A stretch of DNA of 64,000 nucleotides from positions 558,001 to 622,000 of the forward strand of contig CAVSJF010000006.1 of the NCBI GenBank assembly GCA_963728155.1, written 5' to 3'. The notes below the pieces were generated by a model that worked only from the letters and a program-made list of their open reading frames with translations, was not told the origin of the DNA and did no database searches. A program made the position numbers and the translations under genes. Below are positions 19,675-28,016 of this stretch, piece after piece (position 1 is the first letter of the stretch; every line of letters begins with the position of its first letter). This stretch comes from JACVRW01 sp963728155. Its GTDB lineage: Bacteria > Actinomycetota > Thermoleophilia > Solirubrobacterales > Thermoleophilaceae.

Positions 19675-20616
19675 TTAACGCGGAGAAAATCTGGCTTCGC
19701 GACGGGTTTGCGGAGCGCTCTCGGCCTCGAGGTCGGGGCGCCGCGTCTGCACCCAGGCGACCGCGGTGATGACGATCAATCCGCCCGCGATCTGGATCGC
19801 GGCCAGGGCTTCGTCGTGGATGATCCAGGCGAACACAGCGCCGAGCACCGGCTCGAGCGTGGCGATCACGGCCACCCGCGGAGCCGGGACATGGCGCAGG
19901 GCGGCCACCGTGAGCACGAACGGCACGAGCGTCCCGCCGATCACGAGCGCCACGGCCAGCAGCGCGTTGCGCGTCGAAGCGAGCCCCTCCCACGGAAATC
20001 CCCACCAGGGAGTGACGAGCGCCCAGAAGATCGTGGCGAAGCCGAAGGCCCAGAAGAGCGTGGTCACCGCCTCGTGGCGCCGGCCCGATCGCTCCGAGCC
20101 GACCATGTAGATCGCGAACGTGACCATCGACGCCAGGGCGGCCAGCACGCCGGTCAGGTCGAGGCCGCCGACATCGTAGGCCCGGACCACGAGGAAGCAC
20201 CCGGCGAGCGAGAGCGCCACGGCGCCCCAGAGGCCGGCCGCGATCTGCCGCCCATGCACGACCCGCAGCCACACGAGCAGGAACAGTGGCGCCAGGTACT
20301 GGATGGTCAACGCCGGCCCGATCTCGAGCCGGTCGACGGCAAGGAAGAAGCTGGCCTGGGTGGCGGCGAGTCCGAACACGCCGAGCAGCGCGAGGCTCGG
20401 GAGCTCGCCGCGGTCGACGCGCAGCAGGTCGCGCCGGCTCACCCCGAGGATGATCAGCAGGAGCAGCCACGAGCCCGCCGAGCGCAGCTGGGACAGGCGC
20501 GCGGCATCCACGCCGTCGTCGAGCAGATAGCGGGCCATGCTTCCGTTGAGGGAGAAGAGCGCCGCTCCCAGGGCAGCGAGCGCATAGCCGCGCGCGGCGC
20601 TCCGCCCATCCTTCAC
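19675..20616 (-). CDS. EamA-family DMT transporter
   Basis: A 313-residue membrane protein with ten predicted helices in two EamA repeats (first: ALAALGAALFSLNGSMARYLL through VVHGRQIAAGLWGAVALSLAGCFLVV; second: LTGVLAALASMVTFAIYMVGSE through HVPAPRVAVIATLEPVLGAVFAWIIHDEAL). The last pair (EPVLGAVFAW) is the usual EamA signature. It is probably an exporter of amino acids or other metabolites. Its GTG start overlaps the stop of the second substrate-binding protein gene (GTGA), tying an exporter-type protein to an importer-type binding protein. Confidence 0.88.
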   Translation of the reverse strand: MKDGRSAARGYALAALGAALFSLNGSMARYLLDDGVDAARLSQLRSAGSWLLLLIILGVSRRDLLRVDRGELPSLALLGVFGLAATQASFFLAVDRLEIGPALTIQYLAPLFLLVWLRVVHGRQIAAGLWGAVALSLAGCFLVVRAYDVGGLDLTGVLAALASMVTFAIYMVGSERSGRRHEAVTTLFWAFGFATIFWALVTPWWGFPWEGLASTRNALLAVALVIGGTLVPFVLTVAALRHVPAPRVAVIATLEPVLGAVFAWIIHDEALAAIQIAGGLIVITAVAWVQTRRPDLEAESAPQTRREARFSPR

Positions 20617-21828
20617 TCGACCATTCGGACGAAGGCGAAGCGCCCGCCCCGCAGGGTCCAGAGGGCAAAGCGCCCTCCTTCGACGTCACCGGTGGCCCGC
20701 AGCCGGTAGCGCCCCAGCGGCGAGCGGCGCTCCCGGATGCGCGTACCGGCCCGCCGGACGCGGTCGCGGTCGCGCCCGCCGGCGCGGATGGCGTCGAGCA
20801 CGACCCGCATGGCCTCGTAGCCGTAGATGGCTTCGGGGCGCGCCGCGCCTGGGTCGCCCGCGGCAAGCCGCTTGGAGAGGCGCCGGGCGCGCGGCGGCAG
20901 TCGGCTCACCGGCACCGTCGATCCCAGCACCCGCACCACCGCGGGCGCCGACGGGATCGCTCGGCCGGGCTCGCGGTCGAGCACGCCGGCCGTGGCGTAG
21001 ACCGGCACGCCGGGCAGCCGCTGATCTATCTGCCCCAGCAGGCGCGCGGTCCCCGGCCCGGCGATGCCGGCGTAGGCCACCATGTCCGGACGCGCCTCCG
21101 CCAGGCGCCGGGTGATGTCGGGAATCTCCTCCGGCCGCCCGCGATATTCCTCGGCGGCGACCGGTCCGGGGTCCGTCGCGGCGGCCCAGCGCCACCAGCT
21201 GCCCTCCGAGCTCGCGGCTGTAGATGTCGCTGTCGAACAGCACGGCCATGCGCTGAGCGCCGCGCCGGGCGGCGAGCTCGAGGAGCGTCTCGGCGAGCAG
21301 GTCGTCGTTGGGCACGAGCCGGGTGAAGCTGCGCACCCCGGTCGGGTAGTAGCGCTCGGGCCCGGCGCGCGGCCGGCCGAGCGGCGCCTGGGTGAGGCTG
21401 GTCAGGGTGTCGGACGGGGAGACCTGGAGCAGGTGGGCGTCGTTGGTGATGGGCAGGGACACGGCCGACGCCCCGTAGTTGAGCTCGCCGAGGTAGGCGA
21501 TCGCCTTCGGGTCGTCGGCCGCGCGATCGGCGTTGGCGCTGACGCGCTCGGGGCTCCACGGACCCTCGCCCGCCTGAGCAGAGTCGAGCTCCACGAGCTC
21601 TACGCGCAGCCCCCTCACGCTCCCCCCGGTCTCCTCGAGCGCCAGCCGCTCGCCCGCGGCCACCGCCCGGGCCGCCGCGGCGGAGGGTCCAGTCGTGGGA
21701 AGGCTCGAGTACACCTTGAGCGTGTCTCCCTTGACCCGCGGGGAGCGCTCGTCGGCGCTGAGGCATCCGCTCACAACGAGAGCGAGGACGAAGGCAGGGG
21801 CGAGTAGGAGGCGGGCCAAGCGGCCCAT
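20613..21828 (-). CDS. second LivK-like substrate-binding lipoprotein (frame broken)
   Basis: A binding lipoprotein of 404 residues after repair, homologous to the livK product (TLKVYSSLPTTGPS, YLGELNYGASAVSLPITNDAHLLQVSPSDT, EAIYGYEAMRVVLDAI). The signal peptide ends in the lipobox VVSGC with C22. One extra C in the CCCC/GGGG run at 21168-21171 shifts the frame. Removing it gives DGPGPVAAEEYRGRPEEIPDITRRLAEARPDMVAYAG and continues to the stop at 20613. The two paralogues share the same N-terminal pattern, but this copy is shorter at the C terminus. It is followed, with 4-nt overlap, by an EamA transporter and then livK. It may serve the same ABC permease with a different ligand or be a sensor. 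Confidence 0.8.
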
Positions 21829-21848
21829 TCTGCCCGGTCGCCTCTATC

Positions 21849-22889
21849 GTGCCGCCGGTGCGGTTCGGAGTGCTCACCGGAGGAGGAGACTGCCCGGGTC
21901 TCAACGCGGTGATCCGGGCGGTGGTGCGCAAGGGGATCGACGCCCACGGCCACGCCATCGTCGGCTTTCGCGACGGCTGGCGGGGCCCCCTCGAAAACGC
22001 CTACGAGGAGCTGACCATCGAGTCGACGCGCGGGATCCTGCCGCGCGGCGGCACCATTCTGCGCTCGTCGCGCACGAACCCGTTCAAGCATGAGGACGGT
22101 CCCACCCGCATCGCCGAGAACCTGGCGACGCTCAACCTCGAGGGGCTGATCGCCATCGGCGGTGAGGACACCCTGGGGGCCGCCGCCCGCTTGCACTCCG
22201 AGTACGGCCTACCGGTCCTGGGCGTGCCCAAGACGATCGACAACGACCTCGGCGGCACCGACATGACCTTCGGCTTCGACACCGCCGTGCAGATCGCCAG
22301 CGACGCGATCGACCGCCTGCACACCACGGCGGAGTCGCACAACCGCGTGATGATCGTCGAGGTGATGGGCCGCCACGCCGGCTGGATCGCTCTGCACGCC
22401 GGACTCGCGGGTGGCGCCGACGTGGTCCTCATCCCCGAGCGCCCGTTCGACATCGCCGAGGTGGTGCGGCTGATCCGCCGCCGCCACTCACGGGGCCGCT
22501 ACTTCTCGATCGTCGTGGCGGCCGAGGGCGCCACTCCGCAAGAGGGGACGCTCGAGATCGTGAGCGGCGAGAGGGATGAGTTCGGCCACGAGCGCCTGGG
22601 GGGCGTGGGACAGTTGCTCGAGCGCGAGATCGGCGAGCGCACGGGCTTCGAGACCCGGGCGACCGTGCTCGGGCACATCCAGCGCGGCGGCACTCCCACC
22701 GCGTTCGACCGGGTGCTCGCCACGCGCCTCGGGCTCGCGGCGATCGACGCGGCCAACGAGGGGAAGTGGGGCATGATGCCGGCGCTCAAAGGCACCAAGA
22801 TCGAGCTCGTGGCGATGGGCGAGGCGGTGGCGGAATTGCGCCTGGTGCCGCCGGAGGAGTTCGCGGCGGCGGAGGCGTTCTTCGGCTGA
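21849..22889 (+). CDS. pfkA: 6-phosphofructokinase, probably PPi-type
   Basis: A 346-residue phosphofructokinase of the actinobacterial group. Motifs are GVLTGGGDCPGLNAVIRA, IAIGGEDTLGAA, GVPKTIDNDLGGTD, MGRHAGWIALHAGLAGGADVVLIPE, and a C-terminal RATVLGHIQRGGTPTAFDR. D107 in GGEDT corresponds to Gly104 of E. coli PfkA. Asp there and Lys at K128 (PKTID) are the residues that distinguish pyrophosphate-dependent from ATP-dependent enzymes, so PPi is the likely phosphoryl donor. The GTG start lies only 20 nt from the divergent lipoprotein start, with no clear ribosome site, so the message may be leaderless. Confidence 0.9.
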   Translation: MPPVRFGVLTGGGDCPGLNAVIRAVVRKGIDAHGHAIVGFRDGWRGPLENAYEELTIESTRGILPRGGTILRSSRTNPFKHEDGPTRIAENLATLNLEGLIAIGGEDTLGAAARLHSEYGLPVLGVPKTIDNDLGGTDMTFGFDTAVQIASDAIDRLHTTAESHNRVMIVEVMGRHAGWIALHAGLAGGADVVLIPERPFDIAEVVRLIRRRHSRGRYFSIVVAAEGATPQEGTLEIVSGERDEFGHERLGGVGQLLEREIGERTGFETRATVLGHIQRGGTPTAFDRVLATRLGLAAIDAANEGKWGMMPALKGTKIELVAMGEAVAELRLVPPEEFAAAEAFFG

Positions 22890-22924
22890 GGCTCGGGCGG
22901 CACCGCGCCGCCCGCGCCGGTGTC

Positions 22925-23125
22925 CTAGTAGATCCCGCCGCGGTCGTCCGGCGCCGAGGCCCCGCGCCCCAGCATCTGGTCGATGAACGGCTTGGCGATC
23001 GTGTAGGCGGCGGCAGATACCACGATCAGCATGGTGAGCAGGAAGGCGTCGAATGGCTTGATGTCGAACGACCACGCCGTGATCCACCAGATCAGTCCCA
23101 CGGTCAGCGCGATGAGGACGGTCAC
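22925..23125 (-). CDS. small membrane protein, unknown
   Basis: A 66-residue protein with two hydrophobic segments (about residues 2-19 and 27-45, TVLIALTVGLIWWITAWSF and AFLLTMLIVVSAAAYTIA) and a short C-terminal tail with GRGASAPDDRGGIY. Similar short proteins are frequent in actinobacteria, but I do not recognise a named family. Its start overlaps the end of the SnoaL-like gene by 4 nt, so it should be co-translated with it. Confidence 0.6.
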   Translation of the reverse strand: MTVLIALTVGLIWWITAWSFDIKPFDAFLLTMLIVVSAAAYTIAKPFIDQMLGRGASAPDDRGGIY

Positions 23126-23739
23126 CGGCCACCTCGCCGTGGGCCGAATGTCCGGCGCAGCTTGGTGGCGGCGTTCAGGGCGCCCTTCAACGCACGCTCC
23201 GAACCGGAGTCCTGCGCCGGCATCAGGCCGATCTGGCGAGCGAAGCTCATACCGTCATAGTACGCCGCGGCCGAGCTGTTCTTGCCCTCGGCTACCTCGA
23301 TGAGGTCGACGCCGCGCAGCTCCACCCATCGCCCGGTGGGCTCGACGCCCTGGAAGGACCGGCCGGTGAAGTGGCCGTCCATGCGCCATTCGACCGCGGC
23401 CTGCTGCTCGCCGGCGACGAGGCGGGTGACCGTGGTCTGAAGGTCGGGCACCGCGGCGAACAGGTCGCGAAAGAGGCCGATGATCTCGGTGCGTCCCCTC
23501 AGGATGCCGAGCGGAACGACGTCGGCTACCCCGTCCTCGCTCCAGTGGTTGGACATGGCGTAGCTGTCGCGGCGACCAATGGCCTCGAAGTAGCTGAGGA
23601 TGTGCTGCTCGACCTGCTTGCGCCGGGAGATCCTGCGGCGCGCGGGCTTGGCCTGCGACGCGCTCGCCACGGCGGTTGCGCTCTTGGCGGCAGCCGGCTT
23701 CTTAGCCGCGCGCGCACCCCTGCTCTTAGCCTGCGCCAT
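23122..23739 (-). CDS. SnoaL-like (NTF2-fold) protein with basic N-terminal tail
   Basis: A 205-residue protein. Residues 1-42 are an alanine/lysine/arginine-rich tail (AKSRGARAAKKPAAAKSATA, then QAKPARRRISRRKQ), resembling histone-H1-like tails. Residues 43-170 are an NTF2/SnoaL fold (VEQHILSYFEAIGRRD, ILRGRTEIIGLFRDLFAAVPDLQ, AVEWRMDGHFTGRSFQGVEPTGRWVELRGVDLIEV). A second basic segment (ALNAATKLRRTFGPRRGGR) ends the protein. SnoaL folds include small isomerases, cyclases and limonene-epoxide-type hydrolases, as well as non-catalytic ligand binders. The basic tail is unusual for the family and might bind nucleic acid or the membrane surface. Confidence 0.8.
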   Translation of the reverse strand: MAQAKSRGARAAKKPAAAKSATAVASASQAKPARRRISRRKQVEQHILSYFEAIGRRDSYAMSNHWSEDGVADVVPLGILRGRTEIIGLFRDLFAAVPDLQTTVTRLVAGEQQAAVEWRMDGHFTGRSFQGVEPTGRWVELRGVDLIEVAEGKNSSAAAYYDGMSFARQIGLMPAQDSGSERALKGALNAATKLRRTFGPRRGGR

Positions 23740-23770
23740 GTTGAGTCAACATAACATCGCTGTCGGACGG

Positions 23771-24433
23771 TCAGCGCAGTACGGAGGCCAGCCCGGCGGA
23801 CAGGTGCCGGCGCAGTGCGGGCGGTCCCGTCGTTTCCAGCTCGTCGAGGAGCTTTTCGTGTTGGGCCGCCATACGCTCGAGGCTCCAGTGCGGCCTCGAC
23901 GCGGTGAGAAAGAGCATCATCTCGCCCGCCAAGCTCGCGTAGGCACGCGCGATGCGATCGCTGCCCGAGGCCTCGACGAGCGCCAGATGAACCGCGTTGT
24001 GAGCCTCGGCGACCTCGCCCCAGGGCGGGGTGGGCATCGCGCACGTCCGGCCCAGCTCGGCTACCGCGTCGCGGACCGTCTGAGGGAGGCGTCCGCGGTT
24101 GCGCTCGAGCGCCAGGTGAGCCGCTTCCAGCTCGAGAGCGGTGCGCAACTCGAACAGGCTGCGCAGGCCGGCCTCGTCGAGGCGGGCCACGCGGGCGCCG
24201 CGATTGGGCTCGATGGCCACGAGGCGCTCCGCCGCGAGGGCGCGGATGGCGGCCCGCACCGAGTGGCGGGCGACGCCGTAGCGCTCGGTCAACTCGCGCT
24301 CGAGGAGCCGTTCCCCCGGTTGCAGCTCCCCCTCGAGGATGCGGGCGCGCAACGCCGCGGCGATGGCGTCCACCGTCGAGACGAGCGTCAGCTCGCGGGC
24401 TCGGGGCGCCGGATCAGCCAAGGGAAGGGGCAT
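23771..24433 (-). CDS. GntR-family regulator, FCD domain
   Basis: A 220-residue regulator of the FadR/FCD subfamily. The winged-helix DNA-binding domain spans about residues 16-85 (IAAALRARILEGELQPGERLLERELTERYGVARHSVRAAIRAL), and the helical FCD effector domain follows (LRSLFELRTALELEAAHLA, EVAEAHNAVHLALVEASGSDRI, with HEKLLDELE near the end). It overlaps the EamA transporter gene by 20 nt and is downstream of it. The operator-like palindrome upstream of the EamA start fits the TNGTnnnACNA consensus of the FadR subfamily, so the protein probably represses its own operon until the exported compound accumulates. Confidence 0.85.
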   Translation of the reverse strand: MPLPLADPAPRARELTLVSTVDAIAAALRARILEGELQPGERLLERELTERYGVARHSVRAAIRALAAERLVAIEPNRGARVARLDEAGLRSLFELRTALELEAAHLALERNRGRLPQTVRDAVAELGRTCAMPTPPWGEVAEAHNAVHLALVEASGSDRIARAYASLAGEMMLFLTASRPHWSLERMAAQHEKLLDELETTGPPALRRHLSAGLASVLR

Positions 24434-25322
24434 AGCTCACCTCGGTGTGGGCCGGATCGCGAGCCGGCCGCCGGGAGGGCAGCGCAAGCAGGGTCAACCC
24501 GGCCAGTATGAGCGCCGCTCCGGCCGCGGCGGCCAGGCCGGGTCGCTCGCCCAGGGCCACCACTCCAAGCAGGGAGGCCGTGAGCGGCTCCGCCAGCGTC
24601 AGCGTGGCGGCCTCGCTCGCCCTCACCCGGCGCAATCCGCCCGCGAACAACAGATAGGCCAGTGCGGTCGGCACGAGCCCGAGGTAGACGGCGAGCGTGA
24701 GCCCGCCAGGCGTGAGGAGCCCGCCCGCGGGCACGACCGCGAACACCGGGAGCAGCAGAACGGCGCCCGTACCGAACACCGCGCCCATCACCGCCTCGGG
24801 CCGCGCGCCGCCGTCGAGCATGCGCTTGCTCGCGACCGCGTAGCCCGAGTAGCCGGCACCGGCGAGGAGGGCGAGGCCGACCCCGCCCGCCGATACCGCT
24901 CCGCCCGCTCCGCCGCCGAGCACCAATAGCGCGACGCCGGCGCACGCCAGCGCGGTGGCGGCCATCCAGCGCCGGCCCAGACGTTCGCCGGTGAAGAGGC
25001 GGGCGACCACCCCGGTGAAGGCGGGTGCCGAGCCCAGTGCCACGACCGCGCCCACCGCGACGCCCGTGTCGGCCACCGCGGCGAAGAAGGCGAGCTGGTA
25101 GACGGCCACGCACACGCCGGCGACCGGGATGAGCCCGCGGGCGGCGTCGACCCGCGCCCGAGTGAGGATCGCCACCGCGGCCAGCACACTTCCACCGACC
25201 ACGATCCGCGAGGCGCCCACGGCCAGTGGGTCCAGGCGCGGACCTATTGCCTGGGCGGTGCCGGTGGTGCCGAAGAGAACGGCAGCTATGAGGATCTGGA
25301 TGCGAGCGATCCGGGCCGACAT
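24414..25322 (-). CDS. EamA-family DMT transporter
   Basis: A 302-residue ten-helix transporter with two EamA repeats (first: IQILIAAVLFGTTGTAQAIG through GRRWMAATALACAGVALLVLGG; second: GVGLALLAGAGYSGYAVASKRML through EAATLTLAEPLTASLLGVVALGERPG). It is divergent in sequence from the EamA protein at 19675-20616. Its ATG at 25322 lies 7 nt from a near-perfect GntR operator. Co-transcribed with the GntR gene. Family members export amino acids, threonine/homoserine-like compounds or drugs. The substrate is unknown. Confidence 0.88.
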   Translation of the reverse strand: MSARIARIQILIAAVLFGTTGTAQAIGPRLDPLAVGASRIVVGGSVLAAVAILTRARVDAARGLIPVAGVCVAVYQLAFFAAVADTGVAVGAVVALGSAPAFTGVVARLFTGERLGRRWMAATALACAGVALLVLGGGAGGAVSAGGVGLALLAGAGYSGYAVASKRMLDGGARPEAVMGAVFGTGAVLLLPVFAVVPAGGLLTPGGLTLAVYLGLVPTALAYLLFAGGLRRVRASEAATLTLAEPLTASLLGVVALGERPGLAAAAGAALILAGLTLLALPSRRPARDPAHTEVSYAPSLG

Positions 25323-25329
25323 GTGAGGA

Positions 25330-25352
25330 ATTGTTCCACAATCTGTTGTGGA
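25330..25352 (-). promoter_or_regulatory. GntR/FadR-type operator overlapping the EamA-GntR promoter
   Basis: The palindrome ATTGTTCCACAAT (25330-25342) contains TTGTTCCACAA, an exact match to the TNGTnnnACNA consensus known for FadR-subfamily GntR regulators. A second overlapping palindrome, TCCACAATCTGTTGTGGA (25335-25352), adds another half-site. It lies 7 nt upstream of the EamA start codon, where a bound repressor would block initiation. The GntR gene is the second gene of the same operon. Confidence 0.7.
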
Positions 25353-25393
25353 GAGGAAGCAGGCTGCTCGTGCAGACGCGGGAGGTGGCTCGG

Positions 25394-26182
25394 TTAGCGC
25401 AACGCCGCGGCCAACTCGCCGACCAGGGACCCCACGGCCTCAGGGCCGCCCTCCCCCGCCGCGCGCACGACCCGGGTGCCCACGATCACTCCGTCGGCCA
25501 CCTCCGCGACCGCCCCCGCCTGCGCGGCCGTCGAGATGCCGAAGCCCACGGCCACGGGAACGTCGGTGGCGGAGCGGACCGCGGCCACCGTGTCCGGCAC
25601 GCCCTCCGGGAGCTCGGCCCGCTCGCCCGTGGTTCCGGTGAGCGACACCGTGTAGACGAAGCCGCGCGCCTGCGCTCCGATCTGCCCGATTCGCTCCGGC
25701 GTCGAAGTCGGCGCCACCAGCGGCACGAGCGCGATGCCCTCGGCGTCGCAGGCCGCACGCACCTCGTCCGCCTCGTCGTGGGGCAGGTCGGGCACGATCA
25801 GGCCGGCCGCGCCCGCCGAGGCGGCGCGCAGCGCGAAGGCCTCCGGGCCGGCGGCGGCGATCACGTTCACGTAGACCATCAGGATCACCGGCAGCTCCCC
25901 GGCCACCCGCTCGCACACCCGCAGCACGCCGTGGGGCGTGGCCCCCCGGCGGAGGGCCTCGGTGCCGGCGGCGTGGATCACCGGGCCATCGGCCAGCGGA
26001 TCGGAGAAGGGGATCCCCAGCTCGATCAGGTCGGCCCCGGCCGCGGCGGCGGCCAGGCCCGCTTGGGCTGAGGCTTCGAGGTCGGGGTAGCCGCCCATCA
26101 GGTAGGGCATGAGCGCCGCCCGCTTGTCGTGGGTGCTGAACGCCGCGGCGATCCGGTCGACCCCGGTGGCGGTCACGCTCAC
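25394..26182 (-). CDS. trpA: tryptophan synthase alpha chain
   Basis: A 262-residue TIM-barrel protein that cleaves indole-3-glycerol phosphate to indole and glyceraldehyde 3-phosphate. The catalytic Glu is E54 in ADLIELGIPFSDPLADGP and the catalytic Asp is D65. VYTVSLTGTTG, VAVGFGIS and GVIVGTRVV form the phosphate-binding loops. I place the start at GTG 26182, overlapping the trpB stop (GTGA); the frame is open far upstream but only as shadow. Last gene of the trp group. Confidence 0.95.
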   Translation of the reverse strand: MSVTATGVDRIAAAFSTHDKRAALMPYLMGGYPDLEASAQAGLAAAAAGADLIELGIPFSDPLADGPVIHAAGTEALRRGATPHGVLRVCERVAGELPVILMVYVNVIAAAGPEAFALRAASAGAAGLIVPDLPHDEADEVRAACDAEGIALVPLVAPTSTPERIGQIGAQARGFVYTVSLTGTTGERAELPEGVPDTVAAVRSATDVPVAVGFGISTAAQAGAVAEVADGVIVGTRVVRAAGEGGPEAVGSLVGELAAALR

Positions 26183-27348
26183 GCTTCGCCCAGGGCCAGC
26201 ACCTCGGCCAGGTCCTTGTCGCCGCGGCCGGAGAGGGTCACGAGATGGACACCGGGCGCCGGGTTGGCGAACAGCCAGGCCAGAGCGTGGGACGGCTCGA
26301 GCGCGGGCAGAATCCCCTCGAGCTCGGCGACGGTGCGAAACGCCGCGAGGGCGGCCTCGTCGGGCACGGCCACGTAGCGCACGCGCCCGCTGTCGCGCAG
26401 GTACGCGTGCTCGGGGCCCACGCCCGGATAGTCGAGTCCCGCAGACACCGAGTGGGCCTCGAGGATCTGCCCCTCTTCGTCCTGCATGACCGCGGAGAGC
26501 GCGCCGTGCAGCACCCCGCGCGCCCCGGTGGTGAGCGGCGCCGAGTGGCGCATGGTGTCGAGCCCCTCGCCCGCCGCCTCGACTCCGATCAGCTCGACGC
26601 CGGCATCGTCGACGAAGCCGGCGAAGGTGCCGATCGCGTTCGAGCCCCCGCCCACGCAGGCGATCACCCGGTCGGGCAGCGCGCCGGTGGCCTCGAGGAT
26701 CTGGGCGCGGGACTCGTCGCCGATGCAGCGCTGAAGATCGCGCACCAGCGACGGATAGGGCGCCGGGCCCACCGCGGAGCCGATGATGTAGTGCGTGGTC
26801 TCGACGTTCGCCACCCAGTCGCGAATCGCCGCCGACACCGCCTCCTTGAGCGTGCGCGCGCCGGCCTCCACGCCCACCACCTCCGCGCCCAGCAGCTCCA
26901 TGCGCTGCACGTTGGGCTGCTGGCGGCGCATGTCCTCGGTGCCCATGTAGACGATGCACTCGAGCCCCAGCAGGGCGCACGCCGTGGCCGACGCCACTCC
27001 GTGCTGCCCGGCGCCAGTCTCGGCGATGATCCGCTGCTTGCCCATGCGCCGGGCCAGGAGCGCCTGACCGAGGGCGTTGTTGATCTTGTGCGAGCCGGTG
27101 TGGGTGAGGTCCTCGCGCTTGAGCCAGACCTCTCCTCCGGCCAGCTCGGCCAGCCGCGCCGCCGGCCCGAGCGGGGTGGGTCGCCCGACGTAGTCGCGCG
27201 AGAGCCGGGCGAGCTCGCCGGTATAGCCGGGGTCCGACCGGGCCTCGAGCCATGCGCGCTCGAGCTCGTCGAGGGCGGGAATCAGCGTCTCGGGCACGTA
27301 GCGGCCGCCGTAGGGGCCGAACCGCCGCTCGACGGCAGGGGCACTCAC
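26179..27348 (-). CDS. trpB: tryptophan synthase beta chain
   Basis: A 389-residue PLP enzyme joining indole to serine. The PLP lysine is K88 in HTGSHKINNALGQ, ETGAGQHGVA is the catalytic and ligand loop, and GGGSNAIGTF binds the phosphate. MGTEDMRRQQPNVQRMELLGAEVV is characteristic of TrpB1. Length and motifs are complete. Overlaps trpF and trpA by 4 nt at each side, so the three are translationally coupled. Confidence 0.96.
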   Translation of the reverse strand: MSAPAVERRFGPYGGRYVPETLIPALDELERAWLEARSDPGYTGELARLSRDYVGRPTPLGPAARLAELAGGEVWLKREDLTHTGSHKINNALGQALLARRMGKQRIIAETGAGQHGVASATACALLGLECIVYMGTEDMRRQQPNVQRMELLGAEVVGVEAGARTLKEAVSAAIRDWVANVETTHYIIGSAVGPAPYPSLVRDLQRCIGDESRAQILEATGALPDRVIACVGGGSNAIGTFAGFVDDAGVELIGVEAAGEGLDTMRHSAPLTTGARGVLHGALSAVMQDEEGQILEAHSVSAGLDYPGVGPEHAYLRDSGRVRYVAVPDEAALAAFRTVAELEGILPALEPSHALAWLFANPAPGVHLVTLSGRGDKDLAEVLALGEA

Positions 27349-27993
27349 GCGGCCGCTCCGCTGCGCACGTCGGCGTCCTCCACGGCAGCAAAGAAGGCGG
27401 CCAGCTTGGCCGGGTCCTTGCGGCCCGGCTCGGCCTCGGTGCCGCTCGCCACGTCGACGGCGAACGGGCGGGCGTAGGCGATCGCTTCGCCCACGTTCTC
27501 CGGCGTGAGGCCGCCCGAGAGCACCACCGGCGGCGTGCTCGGATGCAGGCGGGCGAGCTCCCAGTCGAAGCTCTCACCCGTGCCCCCTGGCGCGCGCGGG
27601 GAGTAGGCGTCGAGCAGGTGGTAGTCGGTGGCGAAACGCCCGAGGTCCTGGACCTGCGCCGCATCGCGGACGCGCACGGCCTTCATGACCTTCGCGCCCG
27701 TGCGCCGAGCGGCCTCGCGGCAATAGGCCGGGCCCTCGTCGCCGTGGAGCTGCAGGAGGCTGAGCCGGCAGCGGTCGGCCGTGTCGGCGACCTCGTCGAG
27801 GGTGGCATTCACGAAGACGCCCGCCAGCTCGAGATGACGGTGCTGCTCGGCGCCTATCTGCTCAGCCGCGTCGAGAGGGCAGCGCCCGCGGGCTGGGGGC
27901 CCAGAAGATCATGCCCAGCGCCCACGCCCTCAGGTCGGCCACCCGGCGGGCGTCGGCCGGGTCGCTCACTCCACAGATCTTGACGCGGGTCAC
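27345..27993 (-). CDS. trpF: phosphoribosylanthranilate isomerase (frame broken)
   Basis: TrpF, 215 residues after repair, catalysing the Amadori rearrangement of N-(5-phosphoribosyl)anthranilate. It starts at GTG 27993 with VTRVKICGVSDPADARRVADL (catalytic Cys in KICG) and GMIFW. An extra base at about 27883 then sends the frame into a stop. Removing it gives SPRACPLDAAEQIGAEQHRHLELAGVFVNATLDEVADTADRCRLSLLQLHG, which joins the remainder (LDAYSPRAPGGTGESFDWELA, VVLSGGLTPENVGEAI, AVDVASGTEAEPGRKDPAKLAAF). It is separated from trpC by four non-trp genes. Confidence 0.9.
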
Positions 27994-28016
27994 CGCGCCA
28001 ATGGTCGCAGGCGCGT

